64,000 nucleotides of DNA from NCBI GenBank assembly GCA_030770425.1, contig JASJFT010000050.1:124001-188000 (forward strand), given 5' to 3'. Both the position numbers and the translations under genes were made by a program. The notes under the pieces were generated by a model. That model ran no database searches. It had not been told where the DNA came from and saw only the letters and a program-made list of their open reading frames with translations. Of the stretch, positions 29,750 to 42,396 are shown one piece after another (position 1 is the first letter of the stretch; each line of letters starts with the position of its first letter). Source of the stretch: Darksidea phi (taxonomy: Eukaryota > Ascomycota > Dothideomycetes > Pleosporales > Lentitheciaceae).

Positions 29750-31744
29750 ATGGCGGAGCAGGTTATCACACAGGGTGCCATTAGGTCCGTTATCTGCATA
29801 GCTTGAACAACAAATATTGATGCTGTCGCAGGAGCATCTTTGAGCCTAACGGCTGCTTTGTCGAACATCCCGTTTTACAATGTGTCCAAATCAAGACGAT
29901 GGAGCCCAAGGCTGGCGAGGCGAATGGCATCCAGCGTTTTCGAGTGGTGCTGAGCGACATTCGAAATTTCATACAGACCATGATCGCCACAGGTGGGTGG
30001 ACGCTTGTTGGCCGACGACTGTGTAGGCTAACGTTTTGTAGCGGCGAATGACATTGTTCTGTCTGGAAAGCTGAAGAAGGGCTCGATCGTGCGACTGATA
30101 AAGTACAATCCTCAGCAGGTGAAGGAGAAGAAGATTCTCATCATCATGGAGCTTGAGGTGCTTGAGCAGTACGGCGAGCACGAGAAGATTGGGCAGCCGG
30201 ATGCACTTGACATCAAGTCCGAGCCGCAGCCCGCAGCAATTTCTGGCAACGACTTTTATGGAAACAAACCCGCGCAGCCAGCTCAACAACCCCAGCAACA
30301 ACAGCGGTCGCTTCCTGTCCACCAGAGCAACCCTAGTACCTCCACCCACCCGCACCTCTATCCGATCGAATCCCTCTCTCCGTATGCGCAGAAGTGGACC
30401 ATTCGCGCGCGATGCACACACAAGGGCGATATGAAGACGTGGCACAACAGCAGAGGCGAGGGGAAGCTGTTCAGCGTCAACCTTTTGGATGACACGGGCG
30501 AGATTCGGGCAACCGCATTCAACGATGCTGCAGATAAATTGTATCCGGTGTTCGAGGAGGGTACGGTATACTACATCGCTACGCCATGCCGAGTTACTAT
30601 AGCGAAGAAGCAGTTCTCAAACCTGCCGAACGATTATGAGTTGCAGTTCGAGCGCGATACAGAAGTTGAGAAGGCGGAGGATCAAGACAACAAGCCACAG
30701 ATACGGTACAACTTCACCAAAATTGGCGACCTTAACTCTGTCGAGAAGGACACCACTATCGACACCATTGGCGTGCTCAAAGAAGTGGGTGAGGTCAACA
30801 CGTTGACGTCGAGCAAGACCAACAAGGACTTCACCAAGCGAGAATTAACCCTCGCCGATGACAGTCAGACCTCCGTTAGACTCACGATCTGGGGTAACTC
30901 GGCCCAGTCGTTTGATGCTCCGCTTGAGTCAATCCTTGCATTCAAGGGTGTAAAAGTTTCCGACTTTGGTGGCCGGAGTCTGAGTCTACTCAGCTCTGGC
31001 AGCATGACCATCGACCCCGACATCGACGAAGCTCACAAGCTGCGAGGATGGTTCAATGCTGTTGGTCAGAACGCGACTTTCTCCACACATCAGAACCTCT
31101 CCTCCGCTGCCGGTGGCAATGCTAAGCAGGACAGCAAGTTGATCACGGATATCTTGGCTGAAGAGAGCTACATGCAGGTTGAACCTACATACTTCAGCCT
31201 GAAAGCATCTGTCATCTATGTCAGGCAAGGTACCGTGGCGTATCCAGCTTGCTCCACGCCGAACTGTAACAGGAAGGTCATCGAGGAGAATCCAGGCGAG
31301 TGGTGGTGTGAAAAGTGTCAGATGAAGTTCCCACAGCCGCAATACCGATACGTCCTCAGCGTCAACGTCGCCGACCACACCGGCACTCTCTGGTTGAACT
31401 GCTTCGACGAAGCCGGCCAGCAGATCGTTGGTCTATCGGCTAACGATCTAATGAAGATGAAAAACGATGATGAAGAAAACGGCACTCAGAACTTCTCGAC
31501 TGCTATATTAGACGCTACGTGCAAGACGTTCAACTTTAGGATTCGGGCCAGGATGGAGACGTACATGGATCAGCCGAAGTAAGTTGCTACGAGTGTTCAC
31601 TATGGGGTACAAGCTAATAGTAGTAAAAGGCCCCGATATCAGGTGTTGAATATCTATCCCCTCAATTACGCGCAGGAAGCGAATAAGCTGGCGCAGATGA
31701 TCAAGCAGTACGATATCAATGACGATAGCTTGTTCGTCAACTAG
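29750..31744 (+). CDS. RFA1: Replication protein A 70-kDa subunit
   Basis: Four exons: 29750-29784, 29832-29992, 30042-31578 and 31630-31744, giving 615 residues (yeast Rfa1 is 621). Seen: N-terminal OB fold starting MAEQVITQGAIRSIF with VVLSDIRNFIQTMIAT, a Gln/Pro-rich linker (about residues 115-160), then PIESLSPYAQKWTIRARCTH opening DNA-binding domain A, domain B, and domain C with a zinc ribbon CSTPNCNRKV...WWCEKC. The last exon adds the C-terminal helix (NYAQEANKLAQMIKQYDI) for trimer formation with RPA2 and RPA3. Role: single-stranded DNA binding in replication, repair and recombination in the nucleus. All parts look intact. The small first exon is conserved in filamentous fungi as far as I recall. 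Confidence 0.96.
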
Positions 31745-32736
31745 GGTAGGGGACGGGGATACTCGATGGTATGAGGCGGTATAATGGGATCATACTCAGG
31801 CCAAATTCGAACTGAGTAAAAATCATGGCCAGGGTCATAGCTATGCATGATTCGCGAGGCATTGTTGGATGGCTTATGGTAGCACTCGCTGATGTTCATG
31901 ACGGCAGGGAACAATCAAGCTAGGTAGAATGTGTATCCAGACCTGTTAGGGGCCATCTGGAAGACTCTACAATGTAAAAAGCAGTCACTGTGATCCACCG
32001 TCACCTTCCTTGGTTGCATTGCATCCAATCCCTTCAAACTTCCTCCTTGATACAGAGTACACCTTTTTTGGCGGCTGGCCCCGCCTACCCCTGCTGCCCA
32101 TCAACCCCAAACACCCACGCGCCCCCACCTACTCCGCGCCCACGCCACCCCCGGTGAATCCCACATGCACAACCTTTCCATCCTGCATGTGAAATCCGCC
32201 TGTCGGATGGGTCCGGAGCCCGTTGAGCCCGCCGGCTCGGAACTACCCCTCGCCATTGTATTTCCAGAAAGCTCGCTTTGCACATGCCGATAATTTATGC
32301 AAGGTCATCAGCCGAACCCAAGGTGCGATCAGTCGGCTTTTAGTTGAGGCCGAAAGATCAAAGGGCGACGTAAGATGCCGGCATCACTAACCACGCCATG
32401 TAAATTTAGGCGCAAAGGCAAATAATCACTCATAGTGTCATCGATGCACGTTTGTTTATCATCCATCAACCCCCAAATTAGATTGCGTGTTTCTGCTACC
32501 TAGTGTCTAACAAAGACGTTGATTGCTTAGGGCCCCGCATCATGAAGCCAAATGTGGTCTTGTCACGAGAGTAGGTAGATAGCGTGTGTAGAGCGAAAAA
32601 GGAGGTGTGGTGGGGGTATCCAAAGGTTCGGCCATTCCCAATTTTGATATCCCAACCCCGATCTAAACAGGAAGACCCGAAAATGCAACGAAGTAATATG
32701 GCGAAAAGCGTATGCCAAAATGCAAGGATCGATAGC
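31745..32736. other. Convergent 3' region of RFA1 and the malic enzyme gene
   Basis: About 990 bp between two converging genes. Pro-rich frames on the plus strand at 32010-32190 lack domain support. No repeat or RNA gene seen. Confidence 0.5.
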
Positions 32737-34831
32737 TTACAAGTGAGCGCCGTTGAGACCGTTGGTGATGCCATTCACGCCGTTGGTGTAGGCGTGGCCG
32801 TTGATGCCGGATGCAGTGGCTAGTAGTTGGGCGGCCTCGTCGAGGTTGTTCTCGCGCTCGTTGAAGGGATCGTACATCTGCTCCTTGATATAGGCATCGA
32901 GCTGGTCGTCGCTGAGGCTGCGGAGCTCGAGAGCGCGATCAACACCGTTCTGCTGGGCAGCGCGAATGACGCCACGGGTGACAACAACAGAGACTTCGCG
33001 GATGCGGCGGATGTCGGGATATAGCCAGCCGTCTGCGATTTCCTGCTTGTTGAGGGAGGTAGAAAGGGATTCGGCGGAGGCGTAAATCATGTCCTGGGTG
33101 ATGCTCGTGGTCTTGGAGATGATGGCACCGAGACCGATACCCGGGAAGACGTACATGTTGTTACCCTGACCCGGAGTAAGGAGTTTGCCGCCATACTCCA
33201 GAGACGGGAAAGGAGAGCCCGAAGCAAATAGACAGCGTCCTTCTGTGTGGTTGACGGCTTCTTCAAAGGTACACTCCGACTTGCTTGAGGGGTTGGAGAG
33301 CGGGAAGATGATGGGCCTCTCGTTCAACTTGGCCATCCTCTGGAGAATGTCCTTGTTGAAAGCACCACCGATGGTCGATAGACCCATGAGGATAGTAGGC
33401 TGGACGAAGTCGATCAAACGGGTGAGGGACTGGTACTGGCGGCCGTTGTTGTCCTCCCGGGCGAAGTAGACCTTGTGCTCAGCCAGCTTGTCCCCACGGT
33501 CTAGGGTGACCAGACCGTTTGAGTCGACGAACCAGAACTTGCGGCGAGCCTCCTCCTCAGTCAAGCCTTCCTTAATGAAGAACTCAACAATCTGCTTCGC
33601 AACTCCGACACCAGCACTGCCGGCACCCAGGAAGATGGCGCGGTGGTCTTTGGCGGGCTTGCCAGATGCCTTGACGGCGTTGATGAAGCCGCCGACAATG
33701 ACAGCGCCAGTTCCCTGAACATCATCGTTGAACATGCAGTATGTGTTCTGGTATCGGTCGAGGGCGGGGAAGGGGTTCTTGAAGTCTTCGAACTGGATGA
33801 CGATGCTGCACGCTATCAGTTTACCGAACTAGGAGAGTAGTATGGGTGAGCTTACCTCGGCCACTTGTCTGTCAAAGCCGCCATGAGCTCATCGAGAAAC
33901 TCCCTCTCCTGCTCCGCGGTAACCTTGGGCATCCTGGAACCCATGTATAGCGGGTCATCGCGAAGAGCTTTGTTGTTGGTGCCCAAGTCCAGAGTCAAGG
34001 GTAGAGTGCCGTCCGGCCTGATGCCAGCACAGGCAGTGTACAAGGCCAGCTTGCCCACAGGAATACCCATGCCGTTTACGCCCAAGTCTCCGAGACCCAG
34101 AATTCGAGAGCCGTCGGTAAGCACCGTTATTTCAACATTGTGCGGCCAGTTGTCTAGGATTTGGCGGAGGTTGCCACGATCGTGCCAGGAGAGGTACATG
34201 CCCTCGGGTTGTGTCCAGATCTCGTGCCATCGTAAGCAGGCCTCGCCGACGGTCGGAGTGTAGATAAGGGGGGTCAATTCCTGTTGGATTGTCAGTGTAC
34301 GTCTCTAGCACGGTCGAGAGCACAATGGCTCACCTTGATGTTTTCAGACAGCAGTCTGTAGAAGAGGTGGACGTTGGTGGCCCTGAGATGTACCAAGTAC
34401 TGGAACTTCTCAATTGGCGTCGTCTTCATGGCCAGGAGTTTGAGGCCTGAACTGTCAGTGCCTCGTACGACTCCAGTGGCAAACATTGCTTACATCTCTG
34501 TGCTTGCACTTCGTAGTTCTCAACAGCTGGCGGAGTCAGACCGTAAGTACCCAGGTACTTGCGGACCTCTGGCGGGTTTGCAAGGTCATAATCGCCGCTC
34601 CTGTGATTGCTATGAGCAATTGGCCAACAGTAGAGTGGGTTGGAAGACTCACGTTGTGCTCAGCTGTCGGGGAGGCATGGAGGGTCTTTGGAGTGTGGCG
34701 GTCATGTTTGCAATGGATGCGAGATAACGGCAGGAGTGGGATTTGGGGGCGTGTAGGGGGTGAGAAGAGGGTTTACGGAGTCTGGAGCTCGAGGAGAGCA
34801 CGCGGGCTTTTAAGGAATTGATTCTCAGCAT
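32737..34831 (-). CDS. MAE1: NAD-dependent malic enzyme, mitochondrial
   Basis: Five exons: 34653-34831, 34494-34600, 34334-34446, 33856-34280 and 32737-33805, giving 630 residues. The N-terminus (MLRINSLKARVLSSSSRLRK) is Arg/Ser-rich and free of acidic residues, a good mitochondrial presequence. Seen: YLGTYGLTPPAVENYEVQAQ, ELTPLIYTPTVGEAC, the malate-site GILGLGDLGVNGMGIPVGKL-type block (here RILGLGDLGVNGMGIP), CMFNDDVQGTGAV with the metal-binding acidic residues, and the NAD site FLGAGSAGVGVAKQIV. It oxidatively decarboxylates malate to pyruvate in the matrix. The C-terminal tail is an Asn/Gly-rich run (GVNGITNGLNG). It shares a 1.5-kb divergent promoter region with the HAM1-like gene. Confidence 0.95.
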
Positions 34832-36328
34832 TGACAGGCGCAGCAATTGACAAGACAAGCGGCCGCGGCGTGGAACAAAAGAAAGGGAATATGGACCGCG
34901 ACCACGGGGCTGGGGGTTAGAGGACTCGCAGCCTATCGGAAGGCGGCAATCCAAGGGCCTGGAGTCAGCTGGCGGGGGTGTCGCCTTCTGAGAGGAGAGC
35001 CGGAAGGCGACAACAGACTGGTCTCTCACAGGCAGCGTTACAAAAAGTTTCCCGAGTTGGGAATTCCTGAGCGCCGGGGGGGCGTGAATTCCTGAATCCC
35101 GCGAGTCATATGCAGGCCCGCCTTGGCCTGCAGCATCCCGCGGCGCCCTGGTCGGAGCTGGTCGGAGCAAGTCGGAACTCTCAGCGATATGCTGTGGAGG
35201 AGCTGGGGAACGGCGTGCTGCGAAGGGAGTCCGGCGCCCACATGCCCCCTATCCACGGCTCCACGGCGCTCAACAACGCACGGCAGTGCGCTGGGCGTCA
35301 CGGACCGTCGCGTCTCGAAATGCACTGAGACGGCGATGCTTCAGGTGTCGACGACGGCAAGGGGGGTCAGGCATCGAGAGGCATTTTCCACCAAAAACAT
35401 ACGATAGCATTCACGCTGCAATTTCCCATCTGCCGCCGGACGCCTGTGCGTCTTCCGAGCCTTACGGAAGCCGTCTCGGACCCAACGAAGACTCTTCCAA
35501 CTTCACGGCGTGGCCAGGCGTGCTGCTGCTGTGAGATGAAGAGGCAACATGCGAGCTTGGTACTCGTCAGCATGCACGATACGCACACCGACTGCCCTCG
35601 AGTGCTTGCATTCCGCGATGACTGCGAGACAAAATCCACAAATGTAATCCGGCGGACTTCCGGCGGTGAGACGGTGAGACAGCGCACCACGAATTCGCTA
35701 CGAGTCTCGCCGCCCTGGGCTGCTGGCTAAATCTGTCCGCAAGGTTTGCAAGCACGGGAGAAGACTTGAACAGAGAGTCAATGGTAAAGGCCAGACGGAG
35801 GTACACGGCGGAAGTTCCCAAGACATGTCGCTAAATAGAGCCAAGCGTTCGTCCCGACCTCAGCGATCGCTGTCGCATTCCGCAGTGACGGGTGCGGGGA
35901 AAGCTTCGCCGTCTTGGAGAGATGCCCATGCAAGTTGCGTTTGGCATACAGATGCGGTGCAGCAGTTCATTGGCGCCTGCAGTCAAGAGTGAGCACGCGA
36001 GCAACGGGGACGACTGAGGATTGACACCGGACGAAATATGACATTTGACGAGCAGCAGCAGCAACCGGATGCGCGAGCGCGTCTTTCGCAAAGAGCATGG
36101 CCAACGCGTCCGGGCAGCCGTCACGGTTTCGACTTGTGGTGTTGACCCGTTGACCCGTTGACATGTGGAGGGGTGCTCTTGCCCGCCGCCAAGCCCCAGC
36201 TACTTACTGCCCATGACGTCGACACTAGCTCTTCCCCATCGTCATCATGAGAGCTTTACTTTGTGTGCCTCCTCTTGCTCCCGTCCCCACCCCCGCCTCG
36301 CCATCCCTCGACACCAATTCGCCTCGAG
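34832..36328. promoter_or_regulatory. Long divergent promoter region, malic enzyme / HAM1-like gene
   Basis: About 1.5 kb of GC-rich DNA between two diverging starts. Frames on both strands are short and overlapping, without domains. A C/T-rich stretch at 36180-36320 lies just before the HAM1-like start, typical of fungal core promoters. Long 5' UTRs are likely; no gene seen. Confidence 0.5.
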
Positions 36329-38597
36329 ATGTCGTCCTGCTTCGGATTCCGCAAGCCGCGCGACGATGATCAGCGCCCGCTGCTCCCCCAGTACCGTGAT
36401 GACACGGTGCTGCAGCGCGAGGTCCACCAGAAGCTGCACTCATATCAGATGATCCGCGCCCTATCCAAGGGGTTCATGCCGTCCAATGAGCAGGTCATCA
36501 TTAATCTGCGTAGTCTACTCGCTGCTGACATCCTCAACCCTGACAATCCAGACTTGAGCGACTCCGGCCGCCTGCTTGTCAAATACACTAAGCGGTGGCT
36601 CCACGAGTTCATTGAGGCGCTTGGGAACAAGAACAGCCACGATCAGATCCAGGACTTCCTCTGGTATCTGTCCAAAGCCAGGCTGTCGGTGGACGTGGAA
36701 GATATCGCACACCGTGCCGCAAAGTCAAGGGCGAAGGCAGATGTCACAGCGGGTACGTACTTCCTGAGTGCTACACCAGCTCTACACTAACCCCTTACCA
36801 GCTTACAGGAGTCTGCAAACAGTGGGCTCACTGTTGCTGACCAACTCCGACTTCCGCATCTTCCTCTCGGACCTCAACGTCATCGGCCGCGAAGTCTTCA
36901 GGGATACCGCCTTCACGCTGTCACAAGTAGCCGAGGATGCTGGCAAGAAAATAGAGCCCACAGAGGCTGAGCAGAAGACATTGAAGGAGCCGGGAGCCGA
37001 TTCGGGTCCTGCACCCACTTCCGACGACCTCAATGGAAATGTTGCTGAGGTCGCCAATGTGGTCGGCAATGGCACATCAAAGGTCGCAAAAGAGGCCCAA
37101 CATAGTTTGGCGGACAAGCTTCAGAGCGAGGAGGGAGACTCGTTGCTCTATCGACTGAAAAAAACCGTGACCAATCTACGGCAGAAGAGAGATTACTCCG
37201 ACTCTGTCTCCACTTTGTCACTGCTCCTGCAACGATATGCTCAGAGTTACTCTCGCGTCGCCGAGGACACCCTAGGTGCTACACAGAAGGACATCAACAC
37301 GAATGCGGCCATGGACCGAGCAGTCAAGAATTTTTGGACATTCCTCAGTTCCTTCGGTGACAAACAGGAGTGGAAGAAACTTGAGGACTGCTTCCACAAG
37401 GTTCTAGAACACTCTCGCAAAGACCCAGAGTTCGAGGATCTCATGACCGACGTTGGCAATTCGTTGCAGAAACTGCTTACTGACCCTTCCTTCTTCGAAC
37501 ATGCCGACGAGAAATTCCAAGAGCTTAGGAACAAGTCTCGCGGTGTGGGTACCGAGTCCTCACTTCGCGAGGATGTAGACAAATTCTTTGAACAGGCTCA
37601 AAAGGCCTTCAATACAGCTATGCAGGACCAAGATATCGCCAAGCTCATCAAGGCTACGGTACAAATAGTCAACATCCTTTCACCCAAATACAACTACGTC
37701 AATACCGAGCTTGTCAAGGACGCAGTCAACGTCTTTGTGCCCCTCTTCATCCAAGCCATCCAGTACATCCCCATCCCACGTCTCGAAGTGTCAACCCCAG
37801 AGATTGATCTACTACTCGAGAATCTCATCATCGAGCCCGGCAAGACCATCAACCATACTTCCTTCCTCCCCTTCCGCTTCCGAGTGGAAACTTACAATGA
37901 CCTCGAAATCTACAAGGCAAAGTTCCGCACAGCCTCATCCCTGACTTCGAGAATGACCATCAAAATCGACGGCCTCTCCCTCCGCGCAGACGAAATCGGC
38001 TTCCTCCTACGCGCACACTCTGGCTTACTACGTCTCGCGGATGAAGGCATTGCCTCTTTCCAACTGGACGAGCGCGGTATCGACATCCACATCGATGTCG
38101 AAATCGCTAGGGAGCGCTTGGAGCAGATCCTGACACTGCGCGGTGTTCGTGTACACATCCATAAACTATCCTATACTCTCCGAAAATCCAAGTTTAGCCT
38201 TTTTGGCTGGCTTCTCAAACCTCTCCTACGCCCAGTTATCCGCAAAGTCATGGAGAAACAACTCGCAACCGCCATTGCAGATGGCATCCATGCGGCAAAC
38301 CGCGAATTGCTCTTCGCACGTGAACGTCTTCGAGCTACCCGCATCTCGGATCCTGATGATCTGCGCACGTTCTTCAAGGCGGTGCTTACGAGGTTGACGC
38401 CGGAAGAGGATCCGGATCTCTATGTGAGGGTGGGCGTTGCGCAGCCGGGCAAGGGCGTATTCAAGGGCAAATATGCGCCTGGCAGTGTGGTCAAGGTTTG
38501 GGAGGAGGAGGGTGCACGAGCGGGTGAGAGGATTGAGGAATGGGATGAGGGAGGCTGGAGAAATGATGTCTTCGATTTGCATGCCATGATGCTTTGA
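36329..38597 (+). CDS. HAM1-like protein (fungal TULIP-like lipid-binding family)
   Basis: Two exons, 36329-36752 and 36802-38597, give 739 residues. N-terminus MSSCFGFRKPRDDDQRPLLP carries early Cys and basic residues. Residues 25-330 are helical (YQMIRALSKGFMPSNEQVII, RWLHEFIEALG). The C-terminal half (about 400-739) has the amphipathic beta pattern IPIPRLEVSTPEIDLLLENL ... INHTSFLPFRFRVETYNDLE and IDIHIDVEIARERLEQI. From memory this matches the fungal HAM1-like N- and C-terminal domains, whose C-terminal part resembles BPI/LPS-binding (TULIP) lipid carriers; mutants in basidiomycetes affect hyphal fusion. No signal peptide or clear membrane helix. Complete and full length. Confidence 0.8.
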
Positions 38598-38893
38598 GTA
38601 GCATTTCATGTGAGCCATAGCCTGGGTGCTGCCCGCTGTGGTTTGTGTCATCTCACAGGGTCAAAATTGAGAAGGCTTTCCTTTCTATGTAACATCTTTG
38701 GGATCGGATTCGGCTTCGGAATGGGCACAAAAAATTTGTAGGGATTCAGTCCCATGGTGACAATGGACGGTACGGTTAGGATATATAATACACGACTTGT
38801 TTGTAGGATTATGAAAGCTCTCCTTCTACAGTCTACGGATCGACCTTTTCTGAGCCATCCCTCTCTTCTCTTGCACCTCTACGAGATCACATC

Positions 38894-41178
38894 TTACACA
38901 AATCGCCCATCGCTCGTCTCCGTCCCAAATTTCTGTAGCAACACCTGTTCCTCGCTTTTCGGGGATGGGAACTCGTCCAGAGACATCGCAGGCTCGATCT
39001 CGCGCCACAAGACAGAGATCTCGAATCCGGATGACTCCACACAGGCAAGGTCTTTGCCGTCCGCCTGGTCCCCGCGTTAGCGAGTACTCGCATGTACGTA
39101 TGATCCTGGAGAATCCTACCATTGCAATTTTCCACGTCAAATGCTCCTTCAAATATGCACCAACGGAGGAGGAGTCCATGTTCGAAAGCTCATGAAGCTG
39201 CAATCTAGCTTCGAGGGCCGTGGTAAGCGGAACGACGGACTGGACGGTCGGCTTCTCTTCACTCGAAGTAATGTTGACATTCTGTTGGACGAAGCTTGTC
39301 TTGCCAACGAACTGCAGTTCTTCGACCTGCTCCTCACTCCCATCCTTCTGGGCGCCGCCGTCTAAGAAGACGAATACGCTGGGCGAGCCTGCGAGACTGC
39401 TTTGCTGTGCTTTCACGCTGAGTGTGTACTGGAATCCGGCTCCGAAGGCGACGGCTGCGTTGGTTACGTCGGTGTTCGCGAGACCTCGCTCTGTTCTGCG
39501 CGCGACGGGTTCAAAGTGCGTGGTATCTGTGCTATGGCGGGGGCTGTAGAGCATGTTTACGCGGCGGATGAGGGTGTCGGTTTCGGTGAGGTTCTGCAGG
39601 ATGGGATAAGTGTAGGCGAAGGTGTGCGTGCTTTTTACTTCGTTGGAGGTCCAGAAGTTGCCGGCGTCGTCCTTGTGGAAGGGCTTGAGAGCTGCCCCGA
39701 AGTTAGCTTGAGATTTGGATGATAGGAAGATGGGAAAGTGTGTGTGACTTACGTGTGTCCCCGCTCGTAGGGATGTCTCCGGGCATGGTGAATGTCTGAG
39801 CCGAGTTGCTATAGGATGGTATTGTGTAATTGACGTTCAGCCCTTCCCATATGGCGAACAGCCTATCGACATTGCTGTGATGCAGCCAAAAGATGGGATC
39901 GAAAGCCGAGTACCTCAGATTCCACATGTGTCCGTTCCCGCCAATCGTGTTATGAATAGTGCCATGGATATTCTCGATGTTGTTCGGTCCCTGCACCTCA
40001 CTACTCATGTTCAGGTAGTCATGCTCAAAAGCCAACAGATTGTATACGCGCAGCTGAATGTTCTGGCGATTGCCGTCGAGGTTCTTAGCCACCACATCGT
40101 TGCGACTGGGGGCGTTCGGGTCGCGCACCTTTCTAGTGCGGCTAACGGGGATAGTTTCGTTGTACTGAGTAGTGATGTTAGTGGTGTTGTTGTGCTCGGT
40201 GCGAAGTTCGACTCTGTATTCAGTGTAGTTTTCTGCGCGCATTTCTGGTTGGCGGACTGTAGATGCGGATGCTTGCCATTCTGGGTCGTGGGTCCAGTCG
40301 GGGAGGGGATGAAAGGTATATGAGAAGAGAGGGTTTGGAACGGATTTAGGGCCGTCGGGGAAGATGATTTCAACCTCGCGTGTTTGCACGCTGGCTGGGT
40401 ATGAGGATTGACCGCTAAAGAAGAAGTCAGCATAAATGCTCAAAGGGAGATGCCCCGTACGTACTCGGATGGGGGAGCGGCCCAGTCCCAATAAGGAAGT
40501 CTCCAAGTGGACAGGGAACTGATATATCGGTGTTTCAGCTCTCCTTCAGGAAACTCTGAGATTGCTTGACGCGCGTTGAGATAAATGACTTCTTCAACAA
40601 GAGCAAGGTAGGGCCGATGCCATGTAGGAAAGAGATGGTGCCGATGCGGACAGTATCCATCGTTGATCTTCTCTGGACCTTGTACTCCATCCCATTCTTC
40701 AAAGGGCATTCCATGTATGCCTATTGAAGTAACGTTAGTTGGTCAGTCTTGGTACTGGGTAAGTGTTGTATGTTTCGGCGATACAAGCTTCTCCGTCAGA
40801 TGTCCCTTGTATTCGGAAGGCATTATTGGACCCAAGCATGTTTAATTAGACCGGTAGGAGCACCGACTCACCGGCAATTTGAAAATAAGAAAGCTTGTCG
40901 CCCTGATCAACACTCTCAAACCTGTGAAGACCCAGGAGGAACACATTCCACTGATCCTTGTTCTTCTCAAGTTCACGGATCTCTAGTCGCGGATGTGGTG
41001 TGCGGTCTCCGAAAGCGGCGATTCCTAATACAGAGAAGACGCCATCATGTTGTCCTTTCCAAAGAGTCGAATCATCAGGAAGCGTACGGGCATCCACTGG
41101 ATTGCATATTGAGAATTTGCAAAAGAAAGCGATAAATGGAAGAAGTAAGAACGATCGCAGCCACTCAGATCGCGCCAT
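38894..41178 (-). CDS. Secreted tyrosinase
   Basis: Five exons: 40872-41178, 40465-40720, 39753-40414, 39120-39691 and 38894-39064, giving 655 residues; the first intron (151 bp) is unusually long here. Residues 1-26 form a signal peptide (LRSFLLLPFIAFFCKFSIC). CuA ligands lie in AGIHGMP and CPHRHHLFPTWHRPYLALVE. CuB ligands lie in IENIHGTIHNTIGG and FDPIFWLHHSNVDRLFAIWE, so all six histidines appear present. Many N-glycosylation sites (NNTTNITT, NETI). The C-terminal 250 residues are the beta-rich shielding domain of fungal tyrosinases. The enzyme hydroxylates monophenols and oxidises diphenols to quinones (melanin, phenol defence). The last intron (39065-39119) removes an otherwise open stretch and restores ADGKDLACVESSGF. 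TATA-like sequence about 35 bp before the start. Confidence 0.92.
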
Positions 41179-42396
41179 TGAGAGCTCAGGTATATGCGAG
41201 GCAGTGAATGATATAAGAGAGAGTAGTTGACAGGATCAAAGTGTCTAAAGAAAGGACGGCGAAGGTTGCGAGGTAGAAAAAAACCGACTGATTGTAGACC
41301 GAAAATACAAACGAGCGAAGGAGTACGACAGGAGACACAACAGACAGAACTGCGAGATATATTGCCGTCAGAGGCCTATGCCGCTGGCTATGACGATAGA
41401 CGAGCGGTCGGATCTAGCGTGCAGGGTGGCGCAGCTAACATCGCTCCTGGGACTCGTAGAATGCCCTCAGTTTGACTTGTAAGCGGGACGCCAGAGTTAG
41501 GTGCGTGTTGAGCTGGCTTATAGATGCTTGATCGGGGCACGGGATGTCACTGATGTTTTAGACAAACCTATTGGCTCCAGAACATCTCTTCTGGACTAAA
41601 GAGCTAAGTTTAGATGCGCAGAGATATTCGCTAGACAATGTCATCAAAGGTGAGAGGTTGAGATGCGTGTGTCATTTGAGATGACAACGCGCTCGTGTGT
41701 GGCGCTCACGGAGTAGCATGCAGGATCTCGAGGCAAAGCTGTCGTGTATCATGGTCCTGCCCATTTTGGCGTCGTCGGAACTCGAAGCCAGCGTATGGAT
41801 GTCAATGACGATGTTACGGTGTAGAAAGTCCGTAGGGTTGATGCGGTGCAATGTTGGACTTAACATGGTACGTAGGGTCTCTTGGGCTTTCTATAGCGTC
41901 CTGACAGCCCACGGCTTATTACCCTCACTCAAATGACCTTGTGGACTTAGCACCATCTGTCTGCCCACTCTCCCGGGGCTTTTGACTCTCGTGGTGGAAG
42001 CTGTTAGTATCCCCAAGCCATCACTATGAAGCACCGTGGTCGTACAGCGTTCAATTATCCCGAGACCCTGCAAAACATACGCTCAGACACACAAATGTAA
42101 CCCTCGAGGTTGTGGCACATATCATTGTGCGAAGCGATAATTCACGTGTTCCCCTAGCACTTATCTTGAGACATAATGCAAGGGATAACGGATATGTTGT
42201 GATCGCGCAACGACTATCGAGGACCATAGAGATCCATAACTGGCGCGCCTATTGCGCCTTGATATGAGACTTGTGAACGCCGTACTGTAATTCCTACACT
42301 ACGCTCCAGCGCGGATTGGGACCTGTGAAACGCCACCCCACTTACAGCCCAAATAACCCCCCTAGCGTCGGGACCCAAGAAAGGAAATAACACGCC
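41179..42396. other. Intergenic region between tyrosinase promoter and SSR4 3' end
   Basis: About 1.2 kb. The left part is the tyrosinase promoter (tatataaga-type sequence near 41207-41217, minus strand ctcttatatc). No coding frame, repeat or RNA gene is supported. Confidence 0.5.
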